DNA of 23,695 bases, taken from CAYYAQ01 sp964469555. Its GTDB lineage: Bacteria > Planctomycetota > UBA1135 > UBA2386. Positions 7,264 to 16,100 of the stretch are shown in pieces. Below the pieces are notes generated by a model, which saw only the letters and a list, made by a program, of their open reading frames with translations, was not told the DNA's origin and ran no database searches. The stretch lies in NCBI GenBank assembly GCA_964469555.1, contig CAYYAQ010000077.1, positions 1 to 23,695 of the forward strand, given 5' to 3'. Position numbers and translations under genes: made by a program. Each line of letters opens with the position of its first letter. Positions within the stretch are counted from its first letter, which is position 1.

Positions 7264-7953
7264 ATGACCGTTTCTATCGATCCCGCCAAGGACGCCGTCG
7301 GTCAGGCCGCCGCTCGACTTGTCGAACCGGGGATGCGGCTCGGGCTGGGGAGCGGATCGACCTTCCTCCGGTTCCTCGAGCATCTCGGCCAGCGCGTCCG
7401 GGACGAAGGTCTCGACATCGTCGGCGTCCCATCCAGTGAGGGGACAGCGGCTCGTGCTCGCGAGCTCTCGGTGCCCCTCACCACTCTCGACGAGCTTGAC
7501 TCGTTGGACTTGACCATCGACGGCGCGGACGAAGTCGACCCCGCCAAACACATGATCAAGGGCGGTGGCGCCGCGCTCGCGCGGGAGAAGATCATCGCGA
7601 CCGCGGCGGCGGAGATGATTGTCATGGTCGGAGAAGACAAGATGGTCGACAGGCTCGGTCGCTCCTTCCTTCTCCCCGTCGAAGTGATGCCGTTCGGTTG
7701 GCGCCAGGCGGCAACGCGGCTTCGGGAGTTCGGCTGCGAGCCGGGACTGCGGATGAAAGACGATCAACCTCTGATCACCGACAACGACAACTACATTCTC
7801 GACTGCAAGTTCGCGGACGGCATCCCCGACCCGGCCAGCATGGAGAGCGCGATCAACCTCATCCCCGGTGTGCTCGACAACGGACTATTCACGAACCTTG
7901 CGGGCCGCGTGCTCGTCGCCGACAAACAAGGCAACATCAGAGTCGTATCGTGA
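7264..7953 (+). CDS. rpiA: Ribose-5-phosphate isomerase A
   Basis: The 229-residue product is full length for RpiA, which interconverts ribose 5-phosphate and ribulose 5-phosphate in the pentose phosphate pathway. Visible motifs are the phosphate loop GLGSGST (27-33; usually GLGTGST), DGADEVD (86-92), IKGGGAALAREK (98-109, with the catalytic Glu at 108), TDNDNYILDC and PGVLDNGLF. The enzyme is cytoplasmic. The ATG at 7264 is preceded by TAAGG (7251-7255). It is divergent from feoB across a 262-bp region in which I see no second convincing promoter. The stop codon overlaps the possible GTG start of the downstream sixA-like gene. Confidence 0.95.
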   Translation: MTVSIDPAKDAVGQAAARLVEPGMRLGLGSGSTFLRFLEHLGQRVRDEGLDIVGVPSSEGTAARARELSVPLTTLDELDSLDLTIDGADEVDPAKHMIKGGGAALAREKIIATAAAEMIVMVGEDKMVDRLGRSFLLPVEVMPFGWRQAATRLREFGCEPGLRMKDDQPLITDNDNYILDCKFADGIPDPASMESAINLIPGVLDNGLFTNLAGRVLVADKQGNIRVVS

Positions 7954-7961
7954 GCCAAATC

Positions 7962-8471
7962 ATGAACATCTTTCTCCTGCGTCACGGCGAAGCAGCAGAC
8001 CTGGCTCCGGACGGCACACGTAACGATGACGCACGCGAACTCACCGCGCACGGCATCGAGAGACTCCGGTCGGCGTGCACGACCTACGCGCAGCTGATCG
8101 GTACGCCGACCAAGATTGTCCACAGCCCCTTGCGCCGTGCGCGTCAGAGCGCGGAGATCCTGGCCACAGTGACCATCGCCGGAAAGCTCGACGAGTTGAT
8201 CGAGATGGACGAGCTCCGCCCTGGAGGCCGGGCTAGCCAGATGGTCGACATGCTCCAGACCGAGTTCCTCAACGGTTGCGAGTCACTCGTCCTCGTCGGC
8301 CACGAACCACTGCTCGGAGACCTGCTCGGCGTACTGACGTCCGGGAACGACCGGTTCAGTCTGCAGATGGGGAAGGGGATGCTCGCCGCGGTCCGCATAA
8401 CCGAGCCGCAGGTCATGATCGGTCGGCTGATGACGATGGTGAGCCAATCCGCGGCCCTGCGATTGGGATAG
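7962..8471 (+). CDS. SixA-like phosphohistidine phosphatase (histidine phosphatase superfamily)
   Basis: The 169-residue product is a short branch-1 histidine phosphatase. It shows the catalytic LLRHGEA (H8), HSPLRRARQSAEI (54-66), DELRPGG (83-89) and the second catalytic histidine in LVGHEPLLGDLL (H114). Length and motifs match SixA, which removes phosphate from histidine in phosphorelay or phosphotransferase proteins in the cytoplasm. The true substrate here is unknown. Two starts are possible: ATG 7962, giving the typical SixA N-terminus, or GTG 7950, which would overlap the rpiA stop as GTGA and add four residues. Either way it is co-transcribed with rpiA. Confidence 0.87.
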   Translation: MNIFLLRHGEAADLAPDGTRNDDARELTAHGIERLRSACTTYAQLIGTPTKIVHSPLRRARQSAEILATVTIAGKLDELIEMDELRPGGRASQMVDMLQTEFLNGCESLVLVGHEPLLGDLLGVLTSGNDRFSLQMGKGMLAAVRITEPQVMIGRLMTMVSQSAALRLG

Positions 8472-8495
8472 GCGGGCGCGCACCGCGCAGCCCGC
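8472..8495. terminator. Candidate bidirectional terminator hairpin
   Basis: GCGGGC (8472-8477) pairs with GCCCGC (8490-8495), and inside it GCGC (8478-8481) pairs with GCGC (8485-8488) around a 3-nt loop, with one bulged A. This very GC-rich stem fills the gap between the convergent sixA-like gene and the small membrane peptide gene. A pyrimidine-rich run (CCTCTTCTTCTTC) follows on the plus strand. Function is inferred. Confidence 0.5.
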
Positions 8496-8608
8496 TACCT
8501 CTTCTTCTTCGGCGACACGAGGTCCGTATCGAGCCCATCGTCCGTCTGGCCGAAGACGAACCAGGCTACGGCAGCGATGGCGAGAAGGGGCAGCGCTGCG
8601 TTCTTCAT
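8495..8608 (-). CDS. 37-residue membrane peptide with Lys-rich C-terminus
   Basis: A short open frame runs from ATG 8608 to TAG 8495. It encodes MKNAALPLLAIAAVAWFVFG, a single hydrophobic helix, followed by an acidic stretch (TDDGLDTD) and the tail SPKKKR. An AAAGAG purine run lies 1 base upstream of the ATG, a possible though close ribosome binding site. It lies 70 bases after the stop of the large repeat protein on the same strand, whose own tail is PTKKK, so it is probably part of the same transcript. I recognise no family. It is either a small membrane protein or a secreted peptide after signal cleavage. Confidence 0.5.
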   Translation of the reverse strand: MKNAALPLLAIAAVAWFVFGQTDDGLDTDLVSPKKKR

Positions 8609-8678
8609 GCTCTTTGCAAATCAGGTCCGGGAGGCGCGAGAGCCTGTACGTCCGGAGCGGGGAAGATTGGGGCGTCGC

Positions 8679-11600
8679 CTACTTCTTCTTGGTGGGTCCG
8701 CCCCCCTGCTTGCCGGGCGAGAGTTTGTTGGGCAGCGGCTTGGGTTTCGGCGCTGTCGGATGAGGGGTGAGCACAAAGCCAACGATGTCCTTGTCACCGA
8801 TCACAACGTTAGGAGTCACGTTGAGTTCGCGGAATCCTTCGTTTTCGTCCGGAACGTGGAGCTTCACCGTGTACTCCCCGGGTGGAAGCGCCCTAACCCG
8901 GAACGTTCCGGCTCGCCGAACGGACACGCCCTCTCCGTCGTCAGACCCAGCGCGGCTGAATTCGAGATAGCACCATCTCGGTCGCTTGCCTTCGAACATC
9001 GTGAGGTCCACGCTCCCTGACACGCTGTGGACGCTGTGGAGATCCAGGGACACGTCGGCGACAGTGCCGCCAGCGAACAGCTCGAGCTTGTCGCTCATTC
9101 CGTAGCCAAAGCGTCGGTTCTTGACTTCGATTCGGTAGACACCAGACGGAAGAGAGTCGAAAGAGAAACGACCCTTGTCGTCGGTCGTCGTCAACGCGAT
9201 CGACGTGCGCGCGCGCTTCGCGCCCGACTCCTTGAACGAACCCTGCGCCCGGACCTGCACGGCATCGACCGCAGCGCCCGTGGGCGTTCGCACGACACCC
9301 GAAACCCGACCGGTCTGGATGTGGATGTCGAGAAGGAGGTCCTTGCCCTCCTCGATCTTGAAGCGACGACGCCACAGGTGGCTCTCCATCCGGAGGTCGG
9401 AGACATCCGCCTGGGCCGGATCGCGCACCTCCATCCTGAAATTGCCCGTCGGCACCCCACCGAGATCAAATCTCCCCGCATCGTCCGCGGTCACCCCAAA
9501 GCGCCTGCCACCGCGTCCCGTGATCATGAGCCCGGCGGCTGCGCGACCGTTGAGAAGCACGGTGCCGCTCACCTGCGCCGACGGACCGTCGACCGCTTCC
9601 ACGACCGGGATCGCTTCCATCTGGACAAACGTCGGCTTGCCGGACTCGATCACGAGGTCCTTTTGGACGTTGTCGCGCATCAGCCGCGCGCGCATCATGA
9701 AACCGATCATCCCGCCCGGCGATGTCAGAGCGGTCAGAGACTTCACCACGCGCAGTCGGTAGTTGCCCGGTCGCAAACCCCGCACCAAGAAGTTGCCCTC
9801 GAGGTCGGGAACCGTGAACTTCGGCATGTCCGGCATCGCGCCGCGATCCATGCCACGGAAACGAGGCTGGACGACGATCGTCCACTTCGCCGGCGTCGGG
9901 ACGCGCCCGTTCTCGCGCAAGACACCAGCGAGTTCACCCGGCGATTCCATGCTGAGCACGATCGGGTCCGCGGTCGGTAGTTTGACGTCGTTAGAGTGGG
10001 CGAAACCGAATCCAGGGTGACTCGCTGACAGCTTCACTGTTCCCGCCTCACCGTCCTTGACCCGCAACTCACCCTCCTTGTTCGTCTCCCCGGCGACGAT
10101 CGGCATTTCTAGGAGCTTCTGCCCGCTGTCGGAGCGCTCCGTCATGACGTACACCTTCGCGCGGTGGACGGCTTTCCCGTCACTGTCGACAACGTGCACG
10201 ACGAACGCGGCTTCCGGTCGAAGGCTGATCGAGGCCTCGGCACTCTTCACGATCTTGAAGTCGACCTTAGCCGCAGCGTGGTTCGCAGAGGACACGGCCA
10301 ACGTGTACTTGCCCGGAATCATGTCGTCGATGCGGTAGCGCCCGTCCTCCAGGAGCGTGACCTTGTCGGCGATGTCGAGCCACTTGATGAATCCCATCGC
10401 GCCCACGTCGAGGGGCATGCCCTCGTCCGGCGACGGTATCAACTTGAACTTCGGGCTGATGATCTCCTCGCCGACCGAACTCGTGATCTTCAGGTCGAGG
10501 TGATGTCGACCAGGCAGCTTGACCACGATATCCCCCGCGACGTTCTCCGGATCCTCCAGCACCCACGGGTGGCTGCGACTGCGCCGAGCGGCAACAGTGA
10601 TCTTCCCAGCCGGCCAGCCCGTCATGCTGAGCTCGCCCTTGTCATCCGTGACCCCGACGCGTGAAGCGAAATCGACTCCAAAGAGGATCGTCGTGGCGCC
10701 GATCAGCACTTCCGCGCCGACGACCGGTTCTTCGTCGACGTCCACGACCTTGACAAGCGCTTCCTCCCCTTCGCGGAAGCGAATGTCGCCGACGTCCTTC
10801 TCCTTGCCGGACTTGACCTTCACGCCCTTCTTCACGAGCGGGACGAAAGCCCTCTTGGTCACCGCGACGACGTTCTCCCGGGGCTGCACACCGCCGAGTC
10901 GGAACCTGCCGTCAGCGTCGGTGATCGTGCGGGGCTTTAGGATGATGTCCGCGTAGCGCTTCACGAACGCCGGCATCTCGATCACCATCGGAACCGAACC
11001 TTCGCGAATGATCAGCGCGCCCTCGGGGTCGAAGCGTTCGACGGGTGCCATGTCGAGGAGCGCCCCCGGAATGTCCGCGGCCCGGATCAGCGCGCCCGGG
11101 ACGCCCTTGCCCTCTTCGTCGACCACGCGCCCGACGATGACGCCGAGCTGCACGAGTTGGATGTCTCCGAGATCGATGATCTCTCCGGTCCCAGGGGTCC
11201 GGTCGATCGGTATCGTCAGGCGATCGTCGCCCTCGGCGTCCGCTTCGAGGATGTACAGGGTGCTGGGCCACGCGCCGGTGACGAGGAACTGACCTTTCTC
11301 GTCGGTCCGGCCCTCGTGAACCTGCACCTCCATCGCCAACTCGTCATCACCTTCGAACAACCCACGGTTTTGCAGGATCTCGGGGTCGACCCGGTAGAAG
11401 CGCACGATCCGATCCGAGAGAGCGTTCTTCTCGTGGTCGACGACGCGTCCCGTGAACCCGGACAGCGCGGCGTTGTACTCTGCGTCCGCATCGACCAGAC
11501 TCTCGCGACCAAGCTCGCCCTGGTCAGCGATGTCCTCACCGGCCTCGGACCCGCCGCCCTTTGCCGCGCCGGAGACACTCGCCTCATCCACGACTCCGCC

Positions 11601-11720
11601 TTGACCCACCCCCATGAGCCCCCCCACCCCGCTGTCCGGATCCGAGGAAAAGACCAGGTAGAAGATGGCGGCCAGGAAAAGGATCGGAGCACCGACGAAG
11701 GTCAGCTTGCGGGGATTCAT
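8679..11720 (-). CDS. Large membrane-anchored protein of carboxypeptidase-regulatory-like repeats
   Basis: The 1013-residue product starts MNPRKLTF, with one membrane segment at about 8-23 (VGAPILFLAAIFYLVF), a Gly/Ser/Asp-rich linker (about 25-70), then a long chain of beta-sandwich modules. Clear module starts are GFTGRVVDHEKNALSDR (about 87), GVIVGRVVDEEGKGVPGALI (about 195), VKVVDVDEEPVVGAEVLIG (about 320), VSGTVLLNGRAAAGLMITG (about 718), GRVSGVVRTPTGAAVDAVQ (about 803) and HSVSGSVDL (about 898). Several modules end in the hallmark DADGRFRLGGV or DDKGRFSFDSLPSGVYRIEV. No catalytic motif is visible; it is most likely an extracytoplasmic structural or binding protein. The frame is open for 96 codons further upstream, but that part lacks coding character, and the ATG at 11720 directly precedes the membrane helix. 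The C-terminus is GGGPTKKK. Confidence 0.85.
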   Translation of the reverse strand: MNPRKLTFVGAPILFLAAIFYLVFSSDPDSGVGGLMGVGQGGVVDEASVSGAAKGGGSEAGEDIADQGELGRESLVDADAEYNAALSGFTGRVVDHEKNALSDRIVRFYRVDPEILQNRGLFEGDDELAMEVQVHEGRTDEKGQFLVTGAWPSTLYILEADAEGDDRLTIPIDRTPGTGEIIDLGDIQLVQLGVIVGRVVDEEGKGVPGALIRAADIPGALLDMAPVERFDPEGALIIREGSVPMVIEMPAFVKRYADIILKPRTITDADGRFRLGGVQPRENVVAVTKRAFVPLVKKGVKVKSGKEKDVGDIRFREGEEALVKVVDVDEEPVVGAEVLIGATTILFGVDFASRVGVTDDKGELSMTGWPAGKITVAARRSRSHPWVLEDPENVAGDIVVKLPGRHHLDLKITSSVGEEIISPKFKLIPSPDEGMPLDVGAMGFIKWLDIADKVTLLEDGRYRIDDMIPGKYTLAVSSANHAAAKVDFKIVKSAEASISLRPEAAFVVHVVDSDGKAVHRAKVYVMTERSDSGQKLLEMPIVAGETNKEGELRVKDGEAGTVKLSASHPGFGFAHSNDVKLPTADPIVLSMESPGELAGVLRENGRVPTPAKWTIVVQPRFRGMDRGAMPDMPKFTVPDLEGNFLVRGLRPGNYRLRVVKSLTALTSPGGMIGFMMRARLMRDNVQKDLVIESGKPTFVQMEAIPVVEAVDGPSAQVSGTVLLNGRAAAGLMITGRGGRRFGVTADDAGRFDLGGVPTGNFRMEVRDPAQADVSDLRMESHLWRRRFKIEEGKDLLLDIHIQTGRVSGVVRTPTGAAVDAVQVRAQGSFKESGAKRARTSIALTTTDDKGRFSFDSLPSGVYRIEVKNRRFGYGMSDKLELFAGGTVADVSLDLHSVHSVSGSVDLTMFEGKRPRWCYLEFSRAGSDDGEGVSVRRAGTFRVRALPPGEYTVKLHVPDENEGFRELNVTPNVVIGDKDIVGFVLTPHPTAPKPKPLPNKLSPGKQGGGPTKKK

Positions 11721-11994
11721 TCGTGTGGGTGGTTCCCGGTGTGGGAAGGGTAGAGAGGGCCGTAACCCGGTTGACCGAACGGCGAACCAGACGTCTCTTC
11801 CGTGGACGAGGCGACGCCCACACCGTCGAGGGGATTGCGTGGTTCGTCGTTCCTGCCGTAAATTTCCGCCTACCGTATCGAACCGGCAGCCTGCCCACCG
11901 GCCAAACCAGCAGATTGTGCTCCCCCCGGTCCCGCCCGAGGGCGACGATCTGTGATCTCCTGCGACCTCCTGCCCCCACTCCCGCACCACAACC
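11721..11994. other. Divergent intergenic region
   Basis: These 274 bases separate the divergent repeat-protein and selenoprotein genes and must hold both promoters. On the plus strand a weak pair, TTGCGT (11835-11840) and TAAATT (11859-11864) with an 18-nt spacer, could serve the selenoprotein gene. On the minus strand I see no convincing boxes. No strong hairpin or repeat stands out. Confidence 0.3.
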
Positions 11995-12993
11995 ATGCAA
12001 ACCCACACCGTCGTCGGCTCGGTACTCCTATGTCTCCTGGCCGGGAGGGTCGACGCCCAGCGGCGTCAGGCCACCCCCGCCCAACTCATAGAGCGCAAAC
12101 TCCAGAAGCTAGACGCGCCATTCTTGAAGAACGGCGACTGGATCACGTCGTTCGCCGACGCGAAGAAGCGCGCCAAAGAGGAGGGGAAGCTGATCTTCGG
12201 CTACTTCACCCGCTCCTACTCACCTTGACCACCTTGTACATCCCTGGAGGGCGGTGCGCTCTCCACTTCGGCATACAAGACGTTCACCAAGGACGTCGTC
12301 GCATTCTGCCATATCACGACCCGCGTCGATGGCGATGTTGACCCGACCTTGTTGCGCGAAAAGGGCGGCACCGGCTTCCCCTACCTGATCTTCATGGACG
12401 AGAACGGCGAGGTCCTCGCCAAACAGCGTGAGAGGACGGTGGCGGGATTCAAGAAGTCCCAACGCGCGCTGGCCCTGTTGGCCGAGATCGACAAACCGAA
12501 CCTGCCGAAGGACAAGCCCGTCGCGGCCGCGATCTACATCGCGAAACTGGAACTCGGGAAGTTCGAGTTGGCCGAGGCAACGGCAAGGGCCAAGGACCTC
12601 GAATTCGACAAGAAGCAGAAGATCGTCTTCGACCGCGAGATCACGAACCTCTCGGTCGCCGATCTCTACGCCAAGGCTCGCCAGAACCGTGACTACGCGT
12701 CGCTCGGCGCGAAGTTCGTCGACATGAAGAAGGCCGGGAAGATCCCGGCCGGTGCGTGGGGTCGAAACTTCTGGAGCCAGATCATGAACTTCGCGAAGAA
12801 CAAGCGGGACGTGAAGCTCTACGAAGAGGCCTACGGCAAGTACAAGGCCCTCCTCGGCGGAGACAAGCGGTACCAACGGCTCTTCGAGCGTTACGACGAG
12901 GTCCTCAAGGCGCTAGAGAACGGCGACCAGATTCCGCGACGGCGGACCGGAGCTCGGCGCATTCGACGCGTGGGCGCGGTCAAGAAGAAGTAG
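11995..12993 (+). CDS. Secreted thioredoxin-fold selenoprotein (Sec-Pro-Pro-Cys), TGA at 12226 read as Sec
   Basis: The frame from ATG 11995 meets TGA at 12226-12228, then stays open in the same frame to TAG 12991-12993. Read through, it is one 332-residue protein. It has a signal peptide (about 1-21, cleavage near VDAQ), a thioredoxin-like domain with WITSFADAKKRAKEEGKLIFGYF (49-71), the redox motif U78-P-P-C81, the following helix LEGGALSTSAYKTF, and the cis-proline strand GGTGFPYLIF (P129). A helical, basic C-terminal part (about 150-332) ends in AVKKK. Position 78 is where thioredoxin_7-type relatives carry the first CxxC cysteine, so selenocysteine is the natural reading. The SECIS-like hairpin directly after the TGA supports it. 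The likely role is periplasmic thiol-disulfide or peroxide chemistry. Conventional gene calling would split it at the TGA. No Shine-Dalgarno sequence is visible. Confidence 0.85.
12226..12228 (+). other. In-frame TGA, predicted selenocysteine codon 78
   Basis: The TGA falls between TRSYSP and PPCTSLEGG in an unbroken frame. Substituting Cys gives CPPC at the expected redox position. The frame on both sides encodes matching halves of one thioredoxin fold, so no frameshift is needed. Confidence 0.82.
12245..12265 (+). promoter_or_regulatory. Candidate bacterial SECIS element
   Basis: An 8-bp stem pairs UGGAGGGC (12245-12252) with GCUCUCCA (12258-12265), one pair being G-U. It closes a 5-nt loop, GGUGC (12253-12257). 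The loop begins 24 nt after the TGA (12229-12252). Published bacterial SECIS models ask for a short stem, a small loop with a G in its first two positions (often GGU), and roughly 16-37 nt between UGA and loop; all are met. SelB binding is inferred. Confidence 0.75.
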
Positions 12994-13021
12994 CGACCGC
13001 GCGAAAGCGCGCGCCGAATCG

Positions 13022-13055
13022 ACGAAGTGAGTCGCTTCCCGGTGACTCACTTCGT
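13022..13055 (+). terminator. Strong 12-bp perfect hairpin, probable terminator
   Basis: ACGAAGTGAGTC (13022-13033) and GACTCACTTCGT (13044-13055) are exact reverse complements around a 10-nt loop. It lies 29 bases after the selenoprotein stop. There is no T-tract beyond TTCGTTCGTG, so it may terminate by hairpin strength alone, or may be an operator for the next gene. A smaller GAAA-loop hairpin (CGCGC/GCGCG, 12998-13011) lies just before it. Confidence 0.5.
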
Positions 13056-13194
13056 TCGTGTACAGACTGTGCGATGTCGCCCGCGGAGCGGATCCGCACA
13101 TCGAATCCGCACGTTACCGACTCGTCGATCAAGGGCTACCCAATCGAGCTTACGCGAGACTCCCCAACTCGCAGATCAACTTGAGGAAGCCCGC

Positions 13195-16100
13195 ATGGAA
13201 CCGTCGCCGTCTAAGCACCGCGCACTCTTGGTCCTTTTCGTCTCTTCATTCTGCTGGGCCAGCTGCTCGGGTTCGCACAACAACGTCGATTCCGGTGGTC
13301 GATCGGGCGACAACCAACTCGTCACGATTGATTACGGCAAGCTCGTCGACGTCTACGGATTGAGGGAGATTCTGGGCACCAAAACGATCGCGCTCTACCA
13401 GGAGGACGCCCTCGTATCACCCGAGATTCCCGACGAGAGAGACGCGAACTCGCAGCGTTCCGACGACGAGATCCTCTACGACTTCATCAACTCCGATCCC
13501 GACACGCTGCAGCCCCGACTCTTGATCACGCGGCAGATCGGGTCGGCGGAGTTCCGCGACGCGTTCGACGCACTCGACAACAGCCTGCGCAACGTGGCCG
13601 CGAGCAAGGTCGCGACGGGTCCGGGACCGGGCAACTACCCGGTCGTACCACGAAACGCCGCGATCCGATTAACCTTCTCCGAACCCCTGAACCTCCCTCA
13701 CGACTTCTTCTACGACTTGGACCCGGAAGGCCGGATCATCGGGACGAAGAATACGGAGGCGGCGCAGTTGCTGCAGATCGTAGGCGATCCCAACGACCGA
13801 CTGCACAACGGCGACTTTCGACAGCTGGCCGCGCGCCTCGTCGTCCGCGGGAATACACTGATCCTCGACCCTGTCCTCCTCGGCGGCGAAGGGCTTCTCC
13901 TGGGAGTGCCGAACTCCGCAACCGGGCTACCGGAAGCACCAGACCAGCAGCGCGCGAACATCCGCATCGCTATCGCACTGGACGGCCCGCTCGCGATCCC
14001 CGGGTTGGATTCGGGGAAGCTCACCGGAACAAACAACGGCGCAGTGACGAGTGTCGTCCGCGACTTTCGATCTGGACACCGGCTGGACAATTCGCCCGAC
14101 ATCGCGAGGGGATTCGTCCGCGACCCCGTGCCGCCGCGCATCGTCGGTGAGCTGCTGATGTACCTCGAAGACGTCCGCTCGGCGAGCGAGGAGGCGACCG
14201 AACTGACGATCTACAAGAACGACATCGGACACGAAATCGACCGTGGCGACGTCTTGCGATTGTTCACCGGCAAGTCCGGAACGCCAGCCGCCATCGCCGA
14301 GATCATCCTCGATCCGGAAGACGACCTGGGAAGACCCGACGCTCAGTACGTGCGCGTCCTCGTTCGACCGATCCGCGATGCCAGCGGAAAAAACATCCTC
14401 GAGGCGATGGATCCGCGAAATCTTCCGGGCTACCCAGCAGAACGCGGGGAGGAGCGGGAGGAGTTCCTGCGCGAGCACGGTCCTCGCGCGGTTCTGGTCA
14501 CCGAATACACGCACCGTCGACTTCGACCGGGGGCGGACCCGGAGAATCCACTGTCCTACTACGGGGATGACACGCGTCACTTCCTCACATTCAGTCCGAC
14601 TCCAATCTCGGATGCCGGGACGGCGACACCGGGCGAAAACGTCTCACCGTTCGCCGACGCGATCATCCGCTTCAGCAAGCCCATCGACCTGACGTCAGCA
14701 AGCGGTTTCGACACGCTGTTCTTCGCCACGCGTGACGTGATGACTCTCGACAGCACCGAGAACCGTCCGTTCGACGACATCAACACGTTCCTTGAGAAGC
14801 GCAACATCGATCCCTCGAGCTTCGACCTGGACAAGTTCAGGACGCCGCACCTCATCGCGAGCCGCGCTTTCGACGGGGACGGCTCGCAGACGACGATCCG
14901 GTTGAAGACCCCATTCGGCTTCTACCTCGACGGGACGATGCGGGAACACGCGGAAGAGGACGCGAACCTCCCGTTCTCCGAAAGGCGCCACCACTACTTC
15001 TTGCACCTGGTCGGTGGCTCCAACGGCATCCACGATCTGTCCGGAAATGCAATCGACTTCCAAGCCGTGCTCGCGCCGGGAACCGAACCGACGGACTTCA
15101 TCGCCATGCAGTTCGGCGTGGACTCGCGTTATCACCAAGGGACGAAGGTCGGGCGATTCGGCGACAACATCGTGGTGAGCGTGGTCCGTCGATTCTCGGG
15201 TCTCGACGAGGACGAGCGTCCCAACTACTACCGGCCCGAAGAGACGAAGCCGAACGGTCAACCTGCGCCGGGCCTCGCGACTTCACTCGACGACTTGTTC
15301 GGACCGATCTCTTACTCCGACGACGGTCAACTCCTGCCGCGCACCGGCGCCCGTCTGACGAAGACCCTCGACAATCTCAACCAGCTGCCGCCCCCGGATC
15401 AGTCGTCGCCGCTTCGCTGGTGTCCGCCGGGGACGATTGCGAACCCGACAGGCAACACCATCTTCGGCCAGGGGATCCAGAATCCATTCCACCCGCTGGG
15501 CTGTCGTCTGCAGATGGCGTGGCGCGAGATCGACATGAGTCTGTCGCGCACCGATCCACAGGACTTCAACCTCGACGTCGAACAGATGTACTGGGCTCCG
15601 TTCACGGCGAACCCCGTCTACTTCGACGAGTTCGATCGCGTGTCGCTGTTCCTGGGACACTCTGAGAAGCGTCCCGAGCCATGCGTCAACTCGCAGTCGC
15701 GGTTCCCGTCCATGCCCCAATCGGGTCTGAACACCAACTTCGCGAGCAACTACGTCAAGAACTTCGATCTGACAGGCAAGGTCGGCGAGCAGCCTCTCCC
15801 CCACGCCGCGTTCGTCGACAAGGTGGTCACGATGAACGCCAACAACTCAGTGTTGGAACCGAGAGGAGTGAACTCCTTCATCCCGCTACCGAAGTTCGAA
15901 GACGCGACCAAGGGCTCCCAGGCCACGAACCCCTTCTTCGTCTGGCGCGACGAGCTCGTATCGGTGCAAGGCGGACAGAGTGGCGCCAATCCCGCATCGC
16001 TCGCTCCCTACATCTTGTCGCCGTTCCTCGCCGGACTCGGCCAGAACAACTGGACCATGGGAGGCACGGTATGCACGAAAGACGGTGCGTGGGACAACGC

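Noticed and set aside
11721..12008. 96-codon N-terminal extension of the large repeat protein
   Set aside because: It would put the membrane anchor internally, overlaps the selenoprotein start, and reads as Arg/Gly/Trp-rich noise.
11995..12348. Frameshifted or truncated pseudogene, or two separate genes split at 12228
   Set aside because: The stop and the downstream frame are in the same phase, the TGA replaces the motif cysteine precisely, and both halves make one thioredoxin fold. The TTG at 12349 that could start the second part lies in the middle of the fold.
13027..13194. 56-codon N-terminal extension of the Ig-like lipoprotein
   Set aside because: It passes through the 12-bp hairpin, is Arg-rich, and would bury the signal peptide. 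GAGGAAG before ATG 13195 marks the better start.
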